This document shows positions 54,998 through 64,000 of a stretch of DNA of 64,000 nucleotides, piece after piece. Both the position numbers and the translations under genes were made by a program. The stretch lies in NCBI GenBank assembly GCA_021397845.1, contig CM038041.1, positions 144,314,780 through 144,378,779 of the forward strand, given 5' to 3'. Position 1 is the stretch's first letter; every line of letters starts with the position of its first letter. The notes below the pieces were generated by a model, which was not told the DNA's origin, did not search any database, and saw nothing but the letters and a program-made list of their open reading frames with translations. This stretch comes from Areca catechu. Its lineage: Eukaryota; Streptophyta; Magnoliopsida; Arecales; Arecaceae.

Positions 54998-56150
54998 TTT
55001 ATTACATTTCTATTTTAGACTTACTGATATGGTTGGAGGTAGTTGCTAAGTTAGATGCTTCGAGTTTTCCTCCATCAAGCATAAGCATTCCGGAACATGC
55101 AAAATAAAGAAGATATAGAAGTCCAACTATAATGGGATGGTTCTTTGTAGTGGACCTTCCAAATAGAAGAGATATGTCTATAGTTTTTAAATAAATTGTG
55201 TGATAATAGAGTGGTAGCAAGATAAAGTGAAAGTAAGCAAGATAGTGAAAGTGGGCATAGGCGAGTCAAGGTGAAAGTGGGTAAAGTAATGGAAGGGATC
55301 ATAGGCAAGGAAATGAAAGTGGATGTAAGCAAGATACAAGAGAGTGAGTAAGTTGGTGACCACATGCATGTGCTTGGCTTGGTTTGGCAGTCATGCATGT
55401 ATGTATGGCATGGCGAGTCATGGCATGGCATGTGATGCAAATGCATACTTATACCAGGCATGCTTTGCTACACATCCAAATTAAATTTCAAATTTAAATT
55501 TGGTTTTAATCTATAATATAAATGTTATTGATTGAATTTAACTTCAGATTTGATTTGTCTTAAATTTAAATTCTAAAATCTTAAAGAAGGATGCTCTTTT
55601 TAGACTTGTGTACATTGTAACGTATGCATTACAGGTAATTAAACATGCATGCTGGCAAGCCTTTATGGGGTACTAACAATATCAGAGTCATTAGGGCCTT
55701 TATGGGCCTCTTTGGCGATTACCCGGATCGAGCTTATAAAAAGAACTAGGGGAGGGTCTTGTGACGTCTATTCTAGTATTATTGGGGCTCTTTGTTGTTA
55801 AGTTTAAATAGAAAGCTCAAGCTTTATGTTTTACTTCTTTTTCACTTCCGTTGATTTAATTATTTGATATTATTTTTTTTATTTTTCTAATCTTACACCT
55901 AGATAATTGAAGAAGTTAATCAAATCAAGCTTACCATCTGATTGTGCTCACGAGAAAATGATTGTTGGATTGTGTCGAATTATCATATTTTGGAAAATAA
56001 TCTTGATGTAGATTTGCATGAAAGAGGTAAATTTTATTTTTAGAAGGTGCCCATTACATGCTGTAATTCATACAAATCTTTACTTTTTTATTTTTTAAAA
56101 AAGTTAATTATAATTTTTTAAAAATATTATTTTATAATAATTGTAATTTT
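54998..56150. other. Stretch without recognisable genes, probably part of an old LTR and flank
   Basis: If the TTGGTGCTAGAGG stretch at 54985-54997 is the primer binding site of G, its 5' LTR would start here, but no partner LTR is available to prove it. Loose GAAAGTGG-type repeats lie at about 55225-55330 and ATGCATG-type repeats at 55390-55450. From 55690 to 56150 I see nothing. Confidence 0.35.
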
Positions 56151-56651
56151 TGATACCACACCACTAACGGATGGAGGACTCCGTCATCTGTCTCCTCCCC
56201 TTCCTACATGCGCATTTCACGTGTTACGTGCTAACACGGTAGTAGTTGTAACCTACCGCGCAAACGTAACAGCTATTGTTAAACTTTAACAACCAGCATC
56301 TACGACACCGCAGATGGTTCAAAACTATCAAGCGGTCACGCATCATACTACAACTGCCATTACTTTAAATTATAATATTACTTAAAAAATTAATATTTAT
56401 AAATTTTATTTTATGGTATAACATTTATAGTCCACTGTTAACATTCTTCAAATCTTAAATTTAGCATTTAATTCTGTTGACGCTAAATCTTTATTGATTG
56501 GACGGAGAGATGTGCCTATTGATTTATCATCGGTAAAAATCTGTAAAATAAATTTTTTGATTAAAAATTTTTTAACGAGACACTCTGATATCAAAATTAA
56601 CCAAAATTTAGGTAGTAAAATGGATAACTTAAGAACACAGTGAGATGAAAA

Positions 56652-56753
56652 AAAAAGAAAGAGAAAGAAGAGTGGAGTGGCGTTAAAAAAGCTAGTTGAA
56701 AGAAAAGAAAGAGAAAGAAGAGTGAAGTGGCGTTAAAAAAGCTAGTTAAGACT
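56652..56753. repeat. 50-bp tandem duplication
   Basis: Two copies of a 50-bp unit with GAGAAAGAAGAGTG(G/A)AGTGG at 56661 and 56711, followed each time by CGTTAAAAAAGCTAGTT. Only one or two differences, so recent. Confidence 0.85.
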
Positions 56754-57114
56754 GGCTCTAACTTGCTTGGAGTTGGCTTATCTTGAGTGTCTCCTCTTGT
56801 CGATATTTATAGGCATGAGTGTAACTACTTACGGTTATGGAAATTAGTTAACGTAACTTCCTCATAACAGTAAGTAGTGGTGGTCGGAAATTAGTTATTC
56901 CATGGTTATTAAAAATGGAACTATCGACCATGTGGATAGTTATAACAAACAGAACAACCTTTAACTATTTCAGGTCGAAAGATTGTTCACATGCTTCAAA
57001 TACACTCTCTTTAGAGGAGATCCAAAATGAACCTAACTATATTTTCGGACTGTCTTCCATGGAATGGTCCGAAGAGGTGTTAGCTATATGCTTCGGACAT
57101 ATCTCCTTCGGAGT

Positions 57115-57600
57115 GAACCAAAAAATAAAGAACTGCTTACCGTAAAGCCGAAGGGATAAACAATATATTCAAAAGTATCCTCTTCGGACCAGACTGAAGA
57201 TATGAAGCCGAACGAAATGGTAATATATTCCAAAAGCATCTTCTTTGGACCAAGCTGAAGACATAAAGCCAAATGAAATAATAATTTATTCCAGCGGCAT
57301 CTTCTTCGGACCAGGCTGAAGACATAAAGCCGAACGAAATAGTAATATATTCAAGAGGCATCTTCTTCATACCAGGCTGAAGACATGAAGCCGAATAAAA
57401 TAATGATATATTCCAGAGGCATCTTCTTCGGACCAGGCTAAAGGCATGAAGCCGAACGAAATGATAATATATTCCAGAGGCATCTTCTTCGAACCAGGTT
57501 GAAGACATGAAGCCGAACGAAATAATGATATATTTCAGAGGCATTTTCTTCGGACCAGGCTGAAGACATTAAGCCGAATGAAATAATGATATATCAATGA
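57115..57600 (-). repeat. 61-bp tandem array in the probable LTR of element I
   Basis: Units with CATCTTCTTCGGACCAGG begin at about 57176, 57237, 57298, 57359, 57420, 57481 and 57542: exactly 61 bp each time. A partial copy precedes. The copies differ at several positions. Confidence 0.9.
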
Positions 57601-57924
57601 AGTAATAATATATTTTTTCCATTGAAATGGATTATAGCCCTCATTGAATTAAGAAAATATTATCTTCAGGTATACTGATCTGGTTGAGGGTCAAAATTAA
57701 AATTGACCCAACTGTTGAACTGGCAATTATTTTATATTAAACCGGATTACCACAACAGCTGTCCGCCACTCCTAATTTCGAAATAATTTTATTTTAAAAA
57801 ATGAGAGTAATTAGAGTTTGTCATTTATGAATGAAAAGAAAATAACCAATGATGGTAGGTCTCCGATTTTGTCGCTTATAATAACTGATTTACGGCTTGG
57901 AGATCGTGCTAAGTACAGATGTCA

Positions 57925-58267
57925 GCCCCTTATTGATGCTTCAAAAAGATGGTGCTGACTTAAAAAACCTGGCTGATCCTCTTTATTAAAAAGACTTTTA
58001 TGGGACTTTCATTTAATCGAGAAAGTATGCTTGGCATCATCCTGAGCATTAGTTATCATGCTGAGAGCTCATCTCGACCGTCCATGGCATTTCTCATAAA
58101 TTGTAACTGACAGTCCATTGGTGGATGCCCCTTAGTAATTTGCACCCACGATCGGTGCCGCCGATACATTGCACGATCAAAAAGATTGTCAGTTTCCTGA
58201 GAAAAACTCTATTATCTTGCACATATGAAAAGGGGAAGTCTCCACGGAATGAACTTCTGCATTTTCT
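57925..58267. other. Purine tract and spacer between LTR and antisense ORF of element I
   Basis: Apart from the GGGG-containing tract next to 57924 (on the - strand) I see nothing specific here. Confidence 0.4.
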
Positions 58268-60447
58268 TTGAAATCTTCTTCTTCTTCCTCCCATCCCGTA
58301 CCATTATTTACCTTCTACAGGTTACCTTGTCTTTACCTGAAGGTAGGGGTGTTTCTTTCTTTCTTTTTTTTTATAACGTCTGAGTCGCTCGGTAATCCAA
58401 CCATTGGCAAAGGTTCAACAAGAGATGAACCCTCTAGGAGTGGAGGCCCTGTTAAAAAGAGAGGTTCCAAACTTTCTCCAGAAACCATTGTCAGTTCATT
58501 ATCTCATACTAGGGTAGAGAGTCTTCGAAATCGTTACCATTTTTCCAGGACTTTTAAGTTATTTCTTCCCAAACCAGATGAGAGGATTATCCGTCCTCCT
58601 CCCGGGTCAAATGCCGTATGCGAGGACCACTTTAAAGCTGGTCTTAGGTTTTCTCTTCATCTTTTCTTTATGAAGATTTTTAACCTTTATCAAGTAGTTC
58701 CAGCTCAATTGATCCCAAACAACTTTAGAAATATTTGCTTGCGGATTTTTAGTCCTTTGTAAACTTCGTAATGTAGAGCCCAAAACTTCTTTATTCACTT
58801 CCCTCTTCGTACTGAAAAAAGATTTTCATGGTGAAGGATGGTGGGTCATCGGTTCTCGTCTAGGACGAAGACTAATTAAGGGAACTCCCAGTGCCATACA
58901 TGGGTGGAAACCCTATTTTTTCTTCATTTATTATCCATCTTGGGGTTTTAACATTGAATGGAAGAATCCGCATTTAGATGCAAACGCTGGGAAGAAAGTT
59001 TTAAAAGTCGATCAAAAGGACTTCGAGATATCATCAAGTTCGGGAATTTCTCTGGCTAAGAAATTGTTGAAGGAACAGAACCTTCACCTTGCTCATATCA
59101 GCGAGCTTCCTGCATTAGGTATAAAAATAGTCGGCTTTAATTTTTTTTTTCGATGACTGATCTGAGAATCTTTTTTTTTTTTTGATTGTAGGTGAACCGA
59201 TGAAGCCTAATCTTGAAAGAATTTGACAGGCCTCCAGAAAGAGACCAGTTCCGGTTCAACAAAAGAAAATTGAAGTTCGAAAGAAAGCCAAGACCGAAGG
59301 GACTTCCAACATAGCTCGGACAAGGCCCACATCTAACGAAGACGATGTGCCCGGAATGGAACCTCCTCCAAGGAGCTCACTCCCATCGCCTTCTTTGAAA
59401 TGATCCATCCCAACTCTGTCCATCGGAGAGCCGCTCCTTGCCTCTCCAAAGGACAAAAGAAAAGCAAAAGGAAAGTCTCCTCCGATTGAAGAGGTTTCAG
59501 GGAGGAACGCCCTAACAGATAGGGAATATCATGTAGACTTTTCAACATTTTCTGACGGACAGGGCTTGGCGAACCCCGAATTGGCCAGGGAGATACTGAA
59601 GCATACTCTCCTCCCTTGGGATTGGGAAGTCAGTAAAACCCGATGCATCGAGGATATATCTGATTCGGCATTTCCATCTATGCTGAAGATGAATATCTTT
59701 TCTTCTTTTTTTCCTTTTCATATAATATTCAATTTTGCTAACTTCATATTCCATGTGATCAATGCAGTTGGTTCACGATGTCACCCTTATGGAAGAGAGC
59801 ATCATCGAATTCAGAGACTACCATAAGGGAATGAAAGAAAAACTCCAAATGGCCAAGGCCGAGAAAGAAGTAGCCGAGGAGTTAAAGCAGGCCATGGAGG
59901 AGAAGCTTAATCAAAGCGATGCTACAGTTCAAAATCTGAAGGCTGAACTAGAGAAGGCCCAATCAAAGAATTTTAAACAAAAGGCAAAGCTTAAGAAGAA
60001 GAAGAAGAAAATTCGTTCCTTAGAGCATTCAGCCAAAGAAGCTCAGCAAAAGACTGAAGAAGCGGTCAAAAAGGTCGATGAAGCAGTCAAGAGAGCTGGG
60101 TATCGATTAAAGAGATAAAAACCTTAAAGGATCAAATAAATAGGGCGGTCGAGGACTACAAAAAGTCTTCGATTTTTGATGATGAAATAACCAAAGCTTG
60201 AACCTTCAGCTACAGAGCGGGTTTTAATGATGGGATAAAAGAAGTGCAGAATTTTTATCCAAATCTCGATATTTTGAATGTCCAGCTGTTCAATCTTGAA
60301 GAAACAAAAGAGCCTGGATCGCCAAAAGGTCCTTCTAAAGAGGTACATATCGCAATCGAAGAAGTAGCTGAAGAAGAAACAACAACGGTTACTGACCTAC
60401 TCGACCTCACCCAAGTTGAAGACATTCAAGCTGAAACTGATTCGTAG
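58268..60447 (+). pseudogene. Spliced ORF antisense to pol in element I (Transposase_28-like)
   Basis: Three exons on +. Exon 1 (58268-59118) holds the same domain as in H (LFLPKPDERIIRPPPGSNAV, FSLHLFFMKIFNLYQVVPAQ, GEGWWVIGSRLGRR), with a frame change near 58740. A GT-AG intron (59119-59191; GTATAAAA to TTGATTGTAG) splits a Gly codon, as in H. Exon 2 (59192-59688) ends at AAG followed by ATGAAT, a donor with GT changed to AT. Exon 3 starts after ATGCAG at 59768 and is a strong coiled coil (EKEVAEELKQAMEEKLNQSD, KLKKKKKKIRS) with a TAA near 60116, then more acidic sequence to TAG at 60445. Function unknown. Confidence 0.75.
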
Positions 60448-60669
60448 GTTTTTATTTTTTTTTTACAAAGACAATGTACATGTACTACTTTTCATGAATA
60501 GAACTTTTTTCTTTCCAAATGAATCATACTTCAATGAAACATTTACCAAGTATAAACTCATCGGAGGTAAGATATTGAATGATGATCTTATTGATCATAA
60601 AGAATTTATGAATAAGCAACTCTTCCAATGAGTATATTAACTTTCACCTCAAATTTTTGAATGAAAATT

Positions 60670-60875
60670 CATCTAAGGATTAAGACTTTGGACTTAGAAA
60701 TAACACTGAGACTTCAAACTCAAAATAATACCAAGACTTTGGATTCAAGATAATACCAAGTCTTCGGACTCGAAATAATAGTAAGTCTTCGGACTTAAAA
60801 TAATACTGAGACTTCGAATTTAGAATAATACCAAGTTTTTGGATTTAAGATAATACCAACTTGAATCTTGAAGAA
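60670..60875. repeat. About 30-bp tandem array
   Basis: Six or so units of the type ACTTCGGACTC-AAATAATACCAAG, period about 30-31 bp, fairly diverged. It lies just downstream of the antisense ORF. Confidence 0.75.
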
Positions 60876-61169
60876 TCCAAACAAATTAGTTTATCATATA
60901 GGTGATCTTCTCAATTTCAAAATTTGGATTCTTCAGATCGCATTAAACAAAATCGGCTGGATAGAAAACCAAGCTTTGAATAATTCTGCTATTAATATCC
61001 CGAATAAGAGAATTTGATTTGTGAAACCATTCCCTTTCTCCAAGAAGATTATTGCTGATGAAAAACAATATATATATTGAGTGGGTATACCTTGGCATAT
61101 TGCCAGATTTACTTTGTACTTCATTGAATTTGTCATAGAATAGACCGCATAGGTCATCCATTTTTTTGA

Positions 61170-61745
61170 CAGAATGAAACAGGCTGGTAAGCCCTCCTTG
61201 GCATTTCATAGGGTAGATCACGTAGATCATCCTTATGCCTTTTAATAAAGATTAAGACAGGCTAATCAAGTCCACATCGGTACTTTGTAGGGTACATCAC
61301 GTAGATCATCCTTATGCCTTTTAATAAAGATTAAGACAGGCTGATCAAGCCTACCTTGGTACTTCATAGGGTAGATCACGTAGATCATCCTTATGCCTTT
61401 TATTAAAGATTAAGACAGGCTGATCAAGCCCACCTCGATACTTCATTGGGTAGATCACATAAATCATCCTTATGCCTTTTAATAAAGATTAAGACATGTT
61501 GATCGAGCCCACCTTGGCACTTCGTAGGATAGATCACGTAGATCATCCTTATGCCTTTTAATAAAGATTAAGACAGGCTGATCGAGTCCACCTCGATATT
61601 TCATAGGGTAGATCACGTAGATCATCCTTATACTTTTTAATAAAGATTAAGATATGCTGATCGAGCTTACCTCAACATTTTGTATGGTAGATCACGTAGA
61701 TCATCCTTATGCCTTTTAATAAAGATTAAGATAGAATGATTAGGT
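61170..61745 (-). repeat. 79-bp tandem array of element I
   Basis: ATCATCCTTAT occurs at 61226, 61305, 61384, 61463, 61542, 61621 and 61700: an exact period of 79 bp with seven copies. It lies directly after the integrase stop (in element sense), the same place as the 121-bp array of H, but the sequence is unrelated. Confidence 0.92.
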
Positions 61746-61784
61746 TCATCTCTTATTTCAATATAATTCCATGAATAAAAATTT

Positions 61785-62875
61785 TTATTGATAATATTTG
61801 TGAAGATTTTTCACATTCCAAGGTCGAGGCAACAAAGTGACTTCTAAAGTTTCAAGCCGGTAAGTTCCGGGATGGATGACTTCTTTAATATGATAGGGAC
61901 CATCCCGAGGAGAAAGTTTGCCTTGTTCAGCTAGCCTGGACACTTCAGATCTTTGCAAGACTAAGTCCTCGGGATGAAATGTTTGTTCTTTCATGTGAGA
62001 GTTGTAATATTTGGCAACCTTTTGGTGATAAGTAGCCATCTTCAGCTGAGCATGGAGCCGAGTGCCTTGTAACAAATCTAGATCAACTCTTTAGCGTTCT
62101 AAATTTTTAGGTTCTTTGTAATGATCAATTATTAGAGATTGTAAGGAGACTTCTACAGGAAGGACTGCCTCAGTACCATAAGCTAAGTAAAATGGAGATT
62201 CACCTGTGGTTGTTCTGGGAGTAGTTCGGTATGCCCAAATAATTGAATTCAACTCATCAGCCCATAGTCCCTTTGCATCATTTAATCTGGTTTTGAGACC
62301 ATAAAGAATAGTTCTGTTGGTCACTTTAGCTTCTCCATTAGACTAAGGATGACCCACGGAAGTTAGTTTGTGGAGTATATGATATTGTGTATAGAAGCTT
62401 TTGAACATTGGGTTATCAAATTGCCTTCCTTATCGGTAATAATGGCGTAAGGAACTCCAAAATGAAAGATAATAAAGTTTCTCACAAAATTTTTAACTTT
62501 TGTCTCAGTAATTTGTACCAGTAGTTCAGCCTTGACCCATTTGGTGAAGTAATCAATTACCACTATAAGAAATTTTTGCTATCTGGAAGCTGGAGGAAAT
62601 GGACCAAGAATATCCATTCCCCACTGAGCAAAAGGCCAAGGAGCTGTCAACATGGTCAATTAATTTGCAGGCCATCTTTGTATATTAGAGTACCTCTGAC
62701 ACTGATCATACCTTCGAACAAATTCTGTAGAATCCTTCTGAATGGTTGGCCAATAATAGCCTTGGTGAATTATTGTATAAGCTAAGGATCTGCCCTCTGG
62801 GTGATCTCCATATATACCTTCATGTACTTCCCTGAGAGCATAATCGGCATCTGAAGGTCCCAAGCATTTCAACAA
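61785..62875 (-). pseudogene. Integrase of element I
   Basis: The zinc-binding part (62875-62660) reads YALREVHEGIYGDHPEGRS and RYDQCQRYS, with the first Cys changed to Tyr. The core (62563-62363) starts MVIDYFTKWVKAEL (Asp) and shows YAIITDKEGN, where TDNG is usual; this looks like a small frame slip. MTNRTILYGLKTRL (62324) shows the Glu region damaged just upstream. The tail TTTGESPFYLAYGTEAVLP, HPEDLVLQRSEVS and NVKNLHKYYQ ends at TAA 61785. Clearly homologous to H and G integrases. Confidence 0.88.
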
Positions 62876-64000
62876 AGATTGTGTAAAGGATCTTTTATAT
62901 AAAGTCCCATATAAGATAATGTACTAGGAAGAATCCAATGAAGCCATTTAGCTTCAAGCTTATTTTCAGGTAACGTGCCTTCATTCAAAAATTTAAGGAT
63001 GGAATCCATCCGTGAGGGCTCACGTTCAACTGGATATATTTTTGCTGTTGATTTAGATATGTTGGGATCTTCAAGATATTCCACATATGTCAGGTCAAGA
63101 GAGTCTGAGGCAATGGTTGCAAGACGTGAAAGAGCATCAGCCTGAGAATTTTTCATTCGGGGCACGTGAACAATCTCAAAGTATTCCAGTTGGGATATTA
63201 GGCTTTACACATTCTCCAAATACTGAATCATGATAGGATTCCGAGCTTCGAATTCAGCTCTTACTTGATTCATAACCAACTGCAAATCTGAAAAGACTTT
63301 AATATTTTTAATCTCCAGCTTTTGAGCAATTCTAAGCCAGCAATGAGTGCTTCATATTCTGCCTGATTATTTGAAGCTTGGAAAGAAAAATGAAGAGCAT
63401 ATTTTATGACTTGACCATTCGAACTAGCCAAAATGAGACTAGCTCCACAGCCATTGGCATTTGAAGCGCCATCCACATGAAGCATCCATATGTACTCCGA
63501 ATCTTCTTCGGTGGTTCCTTCCTCTTCGAACCTCAAGTGATTCTCATCTGATCCCCAAGTGCATTCGACTATAAAATCAGCCAAGACTTATGCTTTCATT
63601 ACTGATCTAGGTTGGAAGTTAATGTCAAACTCCCCCAACTTAATGGCCCATTTAGCTATTCTTCCTGAAGTATCGGGGTAGTGCAGAATGGCCTTCAGGG
63701 GCTGATCCGTCAAAACCACAATGGTGTGAGCTTAGACATAGGGTCGCCAACACTTCGCTATGACCACCAAGGAGAAAATGAGTTTTTGCACTATAGGATA
63801 TCGTATTTCCATCTCATGCAGTATTTACTAGTATAGTAGATCAGCTTCTGCAAGTGGTTGGCATATTTTCGAACAAGTACTGAACTAATTGCTTCGTCCG
63901 AGATAGAAATATATAAATAAAGAGTTTTCCCTTCACAAGGTTTAGAAAGTAAAGAAGGGTTTTCCAAGTATTCTTTCAACTTATCAAAAGCAATTCTGCA
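62876..64000 (-). pseudogene. RT end and RNase H of element I
   Basis: From the right edge: LLSKPCEGKTLYLYISISDE (RT/RNase H connection), then MADFIVECTWGS and WMLHVDGASNANGCGASLIL (Asp), and then NNQAEYEALIAGLELL (Glu). The linker HVPRMKNSQADALSRLATI (final Asp in QADALSRL) and MDSILKFLNEGTLPE follows. Several frame changes and stops. Catalytic residues are mostly still readable. Confidence 0.87.

Larger units (their letters stand above)
56151..57924 (-). repeat. Probable 3' LTR of element I
   Basis: On the - strand the start TGACATCTG follows a purine tract (AATAAGGGGC, about 57925-57934). A TATA box (TATAAATA) lies at 56804-56811, and a candidate end GGTATCA falls at 56151. The 61-bp array lies in what would be U3. 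There is no second copy in the window, so both ends are tentative. Confidence 0.45.
56151..64000 (-). mobile_element. Element I: Tat-type Ty3/gypsy element, 3' part
   Basis: The element enters from the right edge. From right to left: RT end and RNase H, integrase (stop at 61785), a 79-bp array, a 30-bp array, an ORF on + (antisense to pol), a short purine tract and a probable 3' LTR (56151-57924). This is the same order as in H. No target duplication can be tested. The left limit is the least certain part. Confidence 0.7.

Noticed and set aside
55187..55461. His/Thr/Ser-rich frames on the - strand
   Set aside because: Low-complexity reading of GTGAAAGTGG- and GCATGGCATG-type repeats; no homologue or domain seen.
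58268..58370. Hydrophobic N-terminus of the element I antisense ORF as a signal peptide
   Set aside because: The first 35 residues have no counterpart in the H ORF and the frame is broken soon after, so the start may not be real.
45222..61745. Regular arrays (121, 79, 61 bp) considered as CRISPR-like
   Set aside because: The repeats are head to tail without unique spacers and lie in plant retroelements.

Overview
This window is a block of nested plant LTR retrotransposons. I could not recognise any host gene in it. The organism is a flowering plant: the window holds Ty1/copia elements of the SIRE (Sirevirus/Maximus) type with several polypurine tracts and an extra ORF after pol, Ty3/gypsy chromovirus-like elements with a chromodomain, and Ty3/gypsy Tat-type elements with an antisense ORF. 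The mix and AT-rich intergenic style suggest a large-genome monocot, perhaps a palm, but nothing here proves the species.

Left block (1-42199). The base layer is copia element B (+). It runs integrase (3901-4320), reverse transcriptase (about 4560-4739, resuming at 15983-16673), RT/RNase H end (40140-40855) and 3' LTR (40889-42199). Its 5' half lies outside the window. Three SIRE-like elements sit in B: C (+, only its 3' part, 1-3900), A (-, 4740-15982, target duplication AAAGG) and D (-, 16674-40139, duplication ATTAA/ATTAC). D was itself hit twice. E (+, 20175-26946, duplication GGTGG) lies in its extra ORF and F (-, 32181-38528, duplication CATAT) in its gag. E and F are related internally deleted chromovirus derivatives that keep a gag-like ORF and the integrase tail with chromodomain but lack protease, RT, RNase H and the integrase core. 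The reading frames of B and D are picked up again across the insertions, which fixes the order of events: B, then A/C/D, then E/F. LTR divergence by eye (larger in A, smaller in E and F) agrees.

Right block (42200-64000). G is a decayed Tat-type gypsy element (-): gag, protease, RT and RNase H at 54430-50737, and the integrase remnant at 43329-42490. It is split by the GC-rich Tat element H (43335-50731). H has an inverted LTR fragment joined to a + strand integrase, a 121-bp tandem array, a spliced ORF on the opposite strand, and a 3' LTR holding a 186-bp higher-order repeat. The last element, I (-), runs past the right edge. From right to left it has RNase H, integrase, a 79-bp array, an antisense ORF on the + strand and a probable 3' LTR with a 61-bp array.

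The most interesting structure is non-coding. (1) The transcribed part of the A, C and D LTRs holds an array of about eight hairpins with similar loops, whose stem sequences change on both arms so that pairing is kept. (2) The 3' UTR of D has about nine copies of a motif matching the 3' end of initiator tRNA-Met, so it is complementary to the primer binding site of this kind of element. (3) The LTRs of E contain extra internal copies of its primer binding site. (4) H and I carry homologous antisense ORFs whose first intron has the same phase and position.

All domain names are from reading the sequence. No database search was run.
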